NCBI RefSeq assembly: GCF_004135735.1
Contig: NZ_CP012670.1
Location: forward strand, 7,580,501-7,644,500
Reading direction: 5' to 3'
Source of the DNA: Sorangium cellulosum
GTDB lineage: Bacteria; Myxococcota_A; Polyangia; Polyangiales; Polyangiaceae
DNA length: 64,000 bases
The notes beneath the pieces were generated by a model. That model was not told the DNA's origin. It did not search any database and saw only the letters and a list, made by a program, of their open reading frames with translations. A program made the translations under genes and the position numbers. This document shows positions 19,851 to 26,556 of the stretch, piece after piece; within the stretch, counting starts at the first letter, position 1; each line of letters begins with the position of its first letter.

Positions 19851-20333
19851 ATTCCCTCCGAGAGCACCGGCATGAATCCGGCGGGTTCACTGGCAATCGC
19901 TCCTCCGGAACAGGAGCGCACATCTTCACGCTAAACGATACACCTATCGTTCTCGTGGCCGGATACGAAAATTCCTCATCATTTGTAACAAAAACAACAT
20001 ATGGTAGCAGCAGACGCCCGGCTTGCTGCCCCCCCAGGGCAACGCCACGCCATGCTTCCACATGGAAGACGGGTGACGCTCGACGTCGACCGCGCGCTCC
20101 GCTCGCTCGGGCTCGGAGGTCGTCGACGTCGGCCCCTGATCCGCGCACCGCGCCGTCGCTGCCCGGCCTGCGCGGCGACGGCGCGGTCCGCTCCCTGCTC
20201 GATCCCGCTCCATCCGCCCGATCGCCCGCGCCGCCGCGCCTGCCTGAGCAGGCCGGCGCCGGGCGCGCTCGTCGCTGGCCGCCCCGCGCCGGCCCTTGGC
20301 GCCGGCGCCCAGGTGCGGCACGACAGGGTCTCT
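19851..20333. other. 483-bp intergenic region, AT-rich next to the HsdR-N gene
   Basis: Divergent spacer. The part from 19930 to 20010 is much richer in A+T than the rest of the window and is the likely promoter/operator region of the HsdR-N-like gene. The other half is normal high-G+C sequence. Confidence 0.5.
19934..19951. promoter_or_regulatory. short palindrome, possible operator of the HsdR-N-like gene
   Basis: AACGATA (19934-19940), four-base spacer, TATCGTT (19945-19951): a perfect 7-bp dyad 84 bp upstream of the start at 19850 in an AT-rich stretch. A regulator-binding site is inference. Confidence 0.4.
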
Positions 20334-20843
20334 ATGGGCAGAGCCGAGCTCGGACAGCTGATCGATCGCGGAGCACTCGACGCCTCGGGCGGCTCGCAAG
20401 GTCGCCTCTCGCTCGCCGTCCCGGCGGCGTGGGCGCGCGACGGCGCGGGCATCGAGATCTCCGTGCCCGCGCGCATCTGTTGCGCGCGCTGCGATGGCGG
20501 CGGCTGCGATAGCTGCGACCGGAGCGGCGCGCACCGCGCCCCGGCAGAGTCCGCCGCGCGGACGCTCCGCCTCTCGCTGCCGGCCGACCTCACGGGCTGC
20601 GTCACGGTCCGGCTCGTCCGCCCCTTCGGCGAGCACGCCCCGCTCGAGCAGCTCCTCGTCGAGCTCCGCGCGGACACGGCGGCGTCGCCGGGCGTGCTCC
20701 GCGTGCCGCCGCCCCCGTCGAGCGCCACCGCGCGCTCCCGGGCGGCGCGCGGGCCGCTCCTGGGCGCGCCGCTCAGCGCGCCGGCCGTCCTCGCGACCCT
20801 CGCGGCGATCGCGGCGGTGGTGGGCCTGCTCCTGAGCCGCTGA
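20334..20843 (+). CDS. tail-anchored protein with DnaJ-zinc-finger-like cysteine cluster
   Basis: 169 residues, unknown. Residues 20-45 (GRLSLAVPAAWARDGAGIEI) look like the beta segment of a DnaJ C-terminal domain. The cluster CCARCDGGGCDSC (around 50-62) resembles the CxxCxGxG zinc motif of DnaJ but occurs only once. The C-terminus has a transmembrane helix (APAVLATLAAIAAVVGLLLS) and ends two residues later, so it is probably tail-anchored in the membrane. ATG 20334 is used because AGGGT precedes it; GTG 20313 or ATG 20052 are possible earlier starts, but their extensions have shadow-like composition. It may be a co-chaperone-like protein; no J-domain (HPD) is present. Confidence 0.65.
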   Translation: MGRAELGQLIDRGALDASGGSQGRLSLAVPAAWARDGAGIEISVPARICCARCDGGGCDSCDRSGAHRAPAESAARTLRLSLPADLTGCVTVRLVRPFGEHAPLEQLLVELRADTAASPGVLRVPPPPSSATARSRAARGPLLGAPLSAPAVLATLAAIAAVVGLLLSR

Positions 20844-21007
20844 GCGGACGACCCCGCCCCTCGCCCGCCCCTCGTGGACACGGGCCGCGCCGGCCGCGGC
20901 TCCCCGCCCGCGGGTCCTCGCGGTCGTGCACGGCCCATGCTAGCGAGACGCCCGCGGACGCGCGCGATCGCCCCACCACGCCGCCGCGCCCGCAGAGGGA
21001 GAAGAAG

Positions 21008-21931
21008 ATGAGCCTCAGCGAGCCCATGCGCTCCAGGATCGCCACCATCATCCGCGAGAACGATGTCGTCCTGTTCATGAAGGGGTCGCGGAGCATGCCG
21101 CAATGCGGCTTCTCGGCCACGGTGGTGAACATCCTCGACGAGCTCCTGCCCGAGTACCGGACCGTGAACGTCCTCGCGGACCCCGAGCTGCGCGACGGCA
21201 TCAAGGAGTTCTCGAGCTGGCCGACGATCCCGCAGCTCTATGTCCGGGGCGAGTTCGTGGGCGGCTGCGACATCGTGAAGGAGCTGCACGCGACCGGGGA
21301 GCTGGTGAAGACGCTCGGCCTCGCGCAGGAGGAGGTCCCGGCGCCCTCGATCCGCGTGACCCAGGCGGCCGTCGCCGCGTTCGAGGCCGCGCGGGAGTCC
21401 GACGCGGACCTCGTGCACATCGAGATCGACCCCTCCTACAAGTACGGCCTCTATTTCGGCCCGCGAGAGTCGGGCGACGTCGAGGTCCAGGCCGGCGGCG
21501 TCGTGTTCCTGCTCGATCCCGCGAGCGCGCGGCGCGCCGAGGGGCTGTCGATCGACTTCGTCGAGGGCCCCTCCGGCGGCGGCTTCAAGCTGGAGAGCCC
21601 GAACGAGCCGGCGAAGGTCAAGGAGCTCACCCCCGCGGCGCTCAAGGAGATGATGGACCGCGGTGAGGCGCTCGAGCTCTTCGACGTGCGGACGGACCAG
21701 GAGCGCACGATCGCGAGGATCGAGGGCGCGCGGCACCTCGACGCCGAGGGCCAGCAGTACCTGGAGCGGCTCGACAAGAGCACGCGGCTCGTCTTCCACT
21801 GCCACCACGGCGGGCGCAGCCGCGCGGCGGCCGAGCACTACCTCGCGAAGGGGTTCAGGCTCGTTTACAACGTCGAAGGCGGGATCGACGCGTGGTCGCT
21901 CACCGTCGACGCCTCGGTGCGGCGCTACTGA
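21008..21931 (+). CDS. monothiol glutaredoxin - A-type-like - rhodanese fusion protein
   Basis: 307 residues in three domains. Residues 1-108: Grx4-type monothiol glutaredoxin with CGFS (Cys33), WPTIPQLY (cis-Pro) and GGCDIV. Residues 113-200: a HesB/IscA-like fold (IRVTQAAVAAFEAA and the closing PSGGGFKLESPNEP) in which the conserved cysteines of A-type carriers are absent. Residues 206-307: rhodanese with FDVRTDQE and the active loop CHHGGRS (Cys265). CGFS glutaredoxins bind and pass on 2Fe-2S clusters; rhodaneses transfer sulfane sulfur. The fusion suggests a role in Fe-S handling. ATG 21008 follows AGAGGGAGAAGA. Confidence 0.92.
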   Translation: MSLSEPMRSRIATIIRENDVVLFMKGSRSMPQCGFSATVVNILDELLPEYRTVNVLADPELRDGIKEFSSWPTIPQLYVRGEFVGGCDIVKELHATGELVKTLGLAQEEVPAPSIRVTQAAVAAFEAARESDADLVHIEIDPSYKYGLYFGPRESGDVEVQAGGVVFLLDPASARRAEGLSIDFVEGPSGGGFKLESPNEPAKVKELTPAALKEMMDRGEALELFDVRTDQERTIARIEGARHLDAEGQQYLERLDKSTRLVFHCHHGGRSRAAAEHYLAKGFRLVYNVEGGIDAWSLTVDASVRRY

Positions 21932-22054
21932 CGCCGCCGCCATCGCGCGCGCCCGCGTCCTTCCCGTTCGCCTCCTCCGGCGATCCGGGGCAATACCGCT
22001 CCGGCGGGCGCGCGCCGGCGTCGCCCCGGAGAGACCTGTCAAGGAGGGAGGCCC

Positions 22055-22546
22055 ATGAGCGCAGAGATCAGCCACCGAACCACGGACCTGTGCGACGAGC
22101 ACCCGGATGCGGTCCTCGTCGCCGAGCCGATCTTCCGGGATTACGGCGGAGCTCGCCTGTTTCACGGGCGCGTCGCCACGGTCAAGGTCCACGAGGACAA
22201 CGTGCTCGTCCGCGCGGCGCTCGAAGAGCCGGGCGAAGGGCGGGTGCTGGTCGTGGACGGCGGCGGCTCCCTCCGCTGCGCGCTCGTCGGCGACAACCTC
22301 GCCGCCCTGGGCCAGCGGAACGGATGGGCCGGGCTGATCGTGTACGGCTGCATCCGCGACGCGGAGGCGATCGGCCGTATCCCCATCGGCGTGAAGGCCC
22401 TCGCGACGCACCCGCGAAAGAGCCACAAGAAGGGCGCAGGAGACCGCGACATCCCCGTGACGTTCGCCGGCGTCACCTATGTCCCCGGCGGGTTCGTTTA
22501 CGCCGACCACGACGGGCTCATCTACGCCCAGGCGCCGCTCGCCTGA
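22055..22546 (+). CDS. RraA family protein (ribonuclease E activity regulator / HMG aldolase-like)
   Basis: 163 residues, full family length. It has TTDLCDEHPDAVLV, FRDYGGARLFHGRVATVK, VLVVDGGGSLRCALVGDNLA and GWAGLIVYGCIRDAEAI, the RraA fold with the G-D-N-L-A and I-R-D signatures shared with 4-hydroxy-4-methyl-2-oxoglutarate aldolases. The family includes trimeric inhibitors of RNase E and metal-dependent aldolases; the short length and the sequence favour the RraA subgroup, but the role is not decided by sequence alone. A strong site AAGGAGGGAG sits 5 bp before ATG 22055. Confidence 0.88.
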   Translation: MSAEISHRTTDLCDEHPDAVLVAEPIFRDYGGARLFHGRVATVKVHEDNVLVRAALEEPGEGRVLVVDGGGSLRCALVGDNLAALGQRNGWAGLIVYGCIRDAEAIGRIPIGVKALATHPRKSHKKGAGDRDIPVTFAGVTYVPGGFVYADHDGLIYAQAPLA

Positions 22547-22768
22547 GGCGCTCCCACGGGCGCTGTCGCTCGGGCGAGGCAAAGCGCACCTCGATGCGCA
22601 AATTCGCCACAGGACGCGCGCGCGATGCGCGCTGACGGTCCCAGATGGATGGGCCCGGCTCCGGCCAGACCGCGCCGGCGTCGCGCGCCGCGTCGAAGCG
22701 CGCCGACTGGCCCGGCCAATGCATTCGTGGCGGGAACACCAACACCTCGCAAAAGCGGGAGGAAGAGA

Positions 22769-23017
22769 ATGGGCAACATGACGTCCGATCTGAAGAGCGA
22801 CCTGCAGAAGAGCCTGGAGGCGCTCCAGACGCTGCGCGATGAGATCCGGGTCCGGCTGCACCTCGCCGGGATGGAGGCGAAGGATGCCTGGGGCAAGCTG
22901 GAGCCCACGCTCCTCGACGCCGAGAAGCTGGCCGAGGACGTCTCCGAGACGTCGCGGAACGCGCTGCGCGACATCGTGGAGAAGGTGAAGGAGTTCCGCG
23001 CGTCGCTTCCCTCCTAG
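22769..23017 (+). CDS. small coiled-coil protein, unknown
   Basis: 82 residues, almost entirely predicted helix with heptad-like charge spacing (LQKSLEALQTLRDEIRVRL; DAEKLAEDVSETSRNAL). No cysteine, one Trp, no signal peptide. GGGAGGAAG lies 5 bp before ATG 22769. It resembles in style small apolipoprotein-like or phasin-like helical proteins, but no family can be named. It follows RraA by 222 bp on the same strand. Confidence 0.75.
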   Translation: MGNMTSDLKSDLQKSLEALQTLRDEIRVRLHLAGMEAKDAWGKLEPTLLDAEKLAEDVSETSRNALRDIVEKVKEFRASLPS

Positions 23018-23023
23018 CTCCGC

Positions 23024-23181
23024 TGCGGGAAGTCGGCCTGGAAAGCAAACCGCCATGCCGCCAAGGGCGCCAAGAAATAAGAGGAATAGGAGGGGGAAAG
23101 GCTGGAACGGCCCTCCCCCTCGCCTCGTGGCGGCCTTGGCACCTTGGCGGCTCTTCCGCTGATCCGGGGCAACTTCCCGCA
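23024..23181. repeat. 158-bp imperfect palindrome with nested arms
   Basis: Outer arms TGCGGGAAGT (23024-23033) and ACTTCCCGCA (23172-23181), inner arms GCCGCCAAGG (23057-23066) and CCTTGGCGGC (23142-23151). The centre is purine-rich (AAGAAATAAGAGGAATAGG) on one side. GCCGCCAAGG/CGCCAAG repeats of this style recur in many bacterial genomes (general knowledge). Confidence 0.75.
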
Positions 23182-23223
23182 GGAGTGCCAGCGCCCGCGC
23201 GGCCCGAGCGCCTCTCGTGGCGG

Positions 23224-23351
23224 CGGCGGCCGGCGGAGGGGCCCGCTGGGGGCTCGCCGGAGGGGCTGAAGTGCAGGCGAGCCACAAAAGGGGCTCGCCG
23301 GCACCCAAGCCCCGGAGGGGAGCCCCCAGCGGGCCCCTCCGCCGGCCGCCG
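23224..23351. repeat. large stem-loop repeat element, copy B
   Basis: Perfect 31-bp arms (23224-23254 and 23321-23351) around a 66-nt loop with an inner hairpin GGCGAGCC (23277-23284) / GGCTCGCC (23292-23299). The loop matches the reverse complement of copy A at 4163-4296; the outer arms are different. It ends 5 bp before the stop of the minus-strand gene at 23357. Confidence 0.85.
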
Positions 23352-23356
23352 TGGGG

Positions 23357-25243
23357 TCACCCCCGCAGCGCCGCCGCGATGACGCGCGCGACCGCGCCCC
23401 ACCCTGGCCGGGCCGCGCAGGCCGAGAGCCGCTCCCCCACGACGTGGGCGCGCCGGTGATCGCGGAAGCTGGGCGGCCGCGGAAAGGTGGTGAGCGGCGC
23501 GCGCAGGATCGCCTTCTCGACCTGCCCGAGCATCGCCGTGTTGTGGACGAAGCCGAGCCCGCTCTGGATGTCGGCGAGCGTCGCGCTCGGGTGGCCGCCC
23601 CACGGCGGCACGACGACCGCGTGCGCGGCCGCGGGCGCGTGGTTCACCGCGATGACGCCGTACCGGAGCTCGAGCAGGGCGCGGTCGAGCGCGGCCTCGA
23701 CGGCGGGGTCCTGCTCGGACGCCGGGTGCGCCACCAGGGTCGCGCTCAGGGTGCCGCGGAGCCTCTCGTTGCAGAAGCGCGTCGCCGCCGAGAGGAACTC
23801 CGCCGGATCGCTCGAGCCGACCTCGACGATCGGGACGAGGCCGCAGGGCGACTCGGTCGAGAACAGGGGCTCGTCCGCGTCCGCCTCGGTCAGCCCGGTG
23901 ACGAGCGTCCACGGGAGCTCGCCCGGCCCGGGCGCGCCGAGGCGCGCGGCCCCGCGCGGCAGCGGCGCGTCGGCGGACCCTTCGAGGTGCGTGTCCGCGA
24001 GCGGCGGGCGCCCGCCGAGGAGCGCGGCGCGCTGCGCCTCGGCCCCAGGGTGGCCGGCGCGCCGCGGCGGCGCGCCGGCGAGCGCGCGGCGGAGCATCCG
24101 GAGGAGCAGCGACCGCTGCGCGAAGCCCCTCGGCAGCACGAGCACCCGGGCCGCGTCGCGGCCGAGCGAGGTGCTGCTCGCGATCTGGCTCGCGAGGCCG
24201 CGCGCCTGGAACCAGAGCTCGTCCTCGCCGTAGAGCCACGGCATGACGAGGACCGGCCCCACGTTGCCGAGCGCGGACGTGATCGGCTTGCCGAGCAGCG
24301 GCTCTCCCGACGCCCGCCGGCGCGCCGCGAGGGGGCCCGGCGGCCCCCAGACGAGCGCGTCGTGCGCGGCCGCCGAGCCGGTGATGTGCACCTCGGACAC
24401 CGCCGGGTGGCCGGCGAGGTAGGCGCCCACGTCGGCGCCGCCGTACACGACGCGGAGCAGCCCGCGCGAGACGAGCGGCGCGAGGGCGCGCTCGAGGATC
24501 GGGCCGAGGTAGGCGTTGCGGGGGCTCATCTTGAGCGCCACGACGCGTCCGTCCACGAACAGCTTGTGGAGCGCATCCCGCAGCGGGACGCTCGCGGCGT
24601 CGCCGGCGCCGAGCACCAGCGCGACGCCCCCGTCGGGGTCGCGCTGCTGATAGAAGGGCGCTTGCCCTTCCAGCACGCCGGCGCGCGTCGCGCCGGGCTG
24701 CATCAGCGCGCGCGCGCGGAGCGGCCCGTGGAGCACGGCGTCCCGGAGGCGCGCCGGGAACACGTCCACCTCGACCCGGCCGTCGGCGCGGACGCGCACC
24801 GCGCCGCGGCCGAGCCGCGGGCGGCCGCGGGCGGCGATGTCCTCGAGCGCCTCGGCCAGGAGGCGCGCGTGCGCGAGGGTGACGCACGGCCCGGAGAGCC
24901 ACGCCTCGCCGCTCGCCGCGGAGCCGGGGTCGAGCCTCTTTTCGGCGCACGACGCCTCCACCATCGGACGGGCAGCGGCGAGCAGGCCCGGCAGCATCGA
25001 GCGGAGCAGAGAGGTCTTGTCACGCGGCGACATGCGCGCGAAGCCGAGCGCAGCCGCGCCGAGCTCCGAGAGCGCGCGATCGAGCTCGGCCGCGGGGGTC
25101 TCCGCCCCATGCGCGGCGTCCATCGCGGCCTCGGGCTCCAGGGCGCCGTTCGCGACCGCGGGTTCGTCGTTCGTGACCGCGGGTTCGCTGAGGGCGGCGC
25201 CGCCGGGCGCGTGGGCGGCGGCGGGATCGGAATCAGGCGGCAT
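23357..25243 (-). CDS. aldehyde dehydrogenase-like protein without the usual catalytic residues
   Basis: 628 residues. It aligns by pattern with a long ALDH subgroup: ISPRNAYLGPILERAL-type segment, VHITGSAAAHDALVWG, GKPITSALGNVGPVLVMP, LASQIASSTSLGRDAARVLV and ERLRGTLSATLVAHP. In that subgroup the strands read AELGNV and FNCNAAKVLV. Here the general-base Glu position is Ala324 and the nucleophile Cys position is Arg362, so it may be a non-catalytic NAD-binding protein. The N-terminal 60 residues are Ala/Pro-rich with a short duplication (EPAVTNDEPAVANG). The start is uncertain; ATG 25243 was chosen since the upstream extension is Arg-rich. Confidence 0.8.
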   Translation of the reverse strand: MPPDSDPAAAHAPGGAALSEPAVTNDEPAVANGALEPEAAMDAAHGAETPAAELDRALSELGAAALGFARMSPRDKTSLLRSMLPGLLAAARPMVEASCAEKRLDPGSAASGEAWLSGPCVTLAHARLLAEALEDIAARGRPRLGRGAVRVRADGRVEVDVFPARLRDAVLHGPLRARALMQPGATRAGVLEGQAPFYQQRDPDGGVALVLGAGDAASVPLRDALHKLFVDGRVVALKMSPRNAYLGPILERALAPLVSRGLLRVVYGGADVGAYLAGHPAVSEVHITGSAAAHDALVWGPPGPLAARRRASGEPLLGKPITSALGNVGPVLVMPWLYGEDELWFQARGLASQIASSTSLGRDAARVLVLPRGFAQRSLLLRMLRRALAGAPPRRAGHPGAEAQRAALLGGRPPLADTHLEGSADAPLPRGAARLGAPGPGELPWTLVTGLTEADADEPLFSTESPCGLVPIVEVGSSDPAEFLSAATRFCNERLRGTLSATLVAHPASEQDPAVEAALDRALLELRYGVIAVNHAPAAAHAVVVPPWGGHPSATLADIQSGLGFVHNTAMLGQVEKAILRAPLTTFPRPPSFRDHRRAHVVGERLSACAARPGWGAVARVIAAALRG

Positions 25244-25344
25244 CGGCAGGGAGATTACCGTCAGGAGATCGCGCGCGCGAGCGCGGCGACCGGTCGCAGC
25301 GCGCATGTAGCCGGCCTGCACGGGATTCGGTAGAGTGAAGCGCC

Positions 25345-26421
25345 ATGGACTGCGCTTCCACCACGGGCCGGGGCTCCGCGCGCGCGCCCTCCTCCAGGGC
25401 GCTCCGCCGCCCGGCAGCCTGCGGCGCCGTGCTCGGCGCGCTCCTCTTCGCCCCCACGGCGGCAGCGCAAGAGCCCGGTCAGCCGCTCCCGCAAGGCCAG
25501 GGACAGCCCGCCGGAGCTGCCCAGGCAGGGACCGGCTATCCCCAGCAGGGCCACGCCCAGCAAGGTCAACCCCAGCAGGGGTATCCTCAACAAGGCTACC
25601 CTCAACAGCAGGGCTACCCTCAACAGCAGAGCTATCCCCAGCAGGGCTATCCCCAGCAGGGCTATCCCCAGCAGGGCTATCCCCAGCAGGGCTATCCTCA
25701 GCACGGCTACCCTCAACAGCACGGCTATCCCCAGCAGGGTTACCCTCAGCACGGCTACCCTCAACAGCAGGGCTATCCCCAGCAGGGGTATCCTCAGCAC
25801 GGCTACCCCCAGCAGGGGTATCCTCAGCAGGGCTATCCCCAGCAGCCGCCCGGCCAGGGTCAGGGCTATGCGCTGCCGGACGGGCCGCCGCCGCCCCCGA
25901 GGCCGCCGGAGTCGTCCTGCTGCCGCTGGTCGGTCCGGTACAACCCCTTCGAGCTGCTGCTCGGGAGGATGACCTTCGAGGGCGAGGTCGTCATCGTCGG
26001 ACCGCTCACCGTGGGCGTCGCGCCGTCCTGGATCTGGGGCTCGCTCATGGATGAGCAGCTCGACACGACAGGCTTCGCGCTCGCCGCCGACGTCGGCGTC
26101 TACGTGGAAGGCAAGCCGCTGCGCGGCTTCTGGATCAAGGGGCGCATCGGCTACGAGTCGTTCGAGGCGGTCCTCACCTCCCGCTTTCCGACCGTCGAGC
26201 CAGGCGTCGGCGATGTGAGCAGCGTCGTGCTCGGCGGCATGCTCGGCAGCACGAACGTCTTCGGCCGCGACGGCGGGTTCGCCATGTCCGGCGGGATCGG
26301 CCTCGGCGTCGCGCTGGCCGATCCGGTGCAGATCGTGGCCGGCAACGAGTACGTCGAATTTTACAACAAGGCGGGAAAGATCAAGCTCCTCGGCTCGCTC
26401 TCGCTCGGCGTGGTGTTCTGA
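25345..26421 (+). CDS. secreted protein with YPQQG repeat tract and beta-barrel-like C-terminus
   Basis: 358 residues. A long signal-like N-terminus (residues 20-42, ending TAAAQE) leads to a tract of about 20 pentapeptide-type units, GYPQQ with QGYPQHG and QQQ variants (about 55-170). A Pro-rich hinge (PPPPPRPPE) and a C-terminal domain of about 170 residues follow. That domain has alternating strands (FEGEVVIVGPLTVGVAPSWI, GFWIKGRIGYESF, IKLLGSLSLGVVF) and a terminal Phe, typical of outer-membrane beta proteins. The tract is prion-like or collagen-like in composition and may be a flexible surface arm. ATG 25345 precedes the signal; gene function unknown. Confidence 0.8.
   Translation: MDCASTTGRGSARAPSSRALRRPAACGAVLGALLFAPTAAAQEPGQPLPQGQGQPAGAAQAGTGYPQQGHAQQGQPQQGYPQQGYPQQQGYPQQQSYPQQGYPQQGYPQQGYPQQGYPQHGYPQQHGYPQQGYPQHGYPQQQGYPQQGYPQHGYPQQGYPQQGYPQQPPGQGQGYALPDGPPPPPRPPESSCCRWSVRYNPFELLLGRMTFEGEVVIVGPLTVGVAPSWIWGSLMDEQLDTTGFALAADVGVYVEGKPLRGFWIKGRIGYESFEAVLTSRFPTVEPGVGDVSSVVLGGMLGSTNVFGRDGGFAMSGGIGLGVALADPVQIVAGNEYVEFYNKAGKIKLLGSLSLGVVF
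25536..25858 (+). repeat. 15-bp tandem repeats encoding YPQQG
   Basis: Units of the type GGCTATCCCCAGCAG, with length variants of 12 and 18 bp. Some neighbouring units are identical at the DNA level (for example four around 25635-25700), indicating recent expansion. Confidence 0.85.
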
Positions 26422-26515
26422 CGCGCGCCCCGCGCCCCGCGGCCCCCTGCCTGACGCGCGCCCCGCGCCCCGCGGCCCCCTGCCTGACGCGCGCCCCGCG
26501 CCCCGCGGCCCCCTG
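26419..26515 (+). repeat. 33-bp tandem repeat, three copies, beginning at a stop codon
   Basis: Copies start at 26419, 26452 and 26485; the third is cut short at its end. Each starts TGACGCGCGCC and contains CCCCGCGGCCCCCTG. The first TGA is the stop codon of the YPQQG gene. Confidence 0.85.
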
Positions 26516-26556
26516 AGAACTTGGCCCCGCGCGCGGCGCCGTGGGACGTCTGCACC

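Larger units (their letters stand above)
23018..23356. other. 339-bp intergenic region filled by two adjacent stem-loop elements
   Basis: Lies between convergent genes and contains the palindromic repeat at 23024-23181 and the large hairpin element at 23224-23351. Nothing coding is supported. Confidence 0.7.

Noticed and set aside
25536..25858. Short regular repeats that could be taken for a CRISPR or satellite
   Set aside because: They are in-frame YPQQG codons inside a secreted protein gene.
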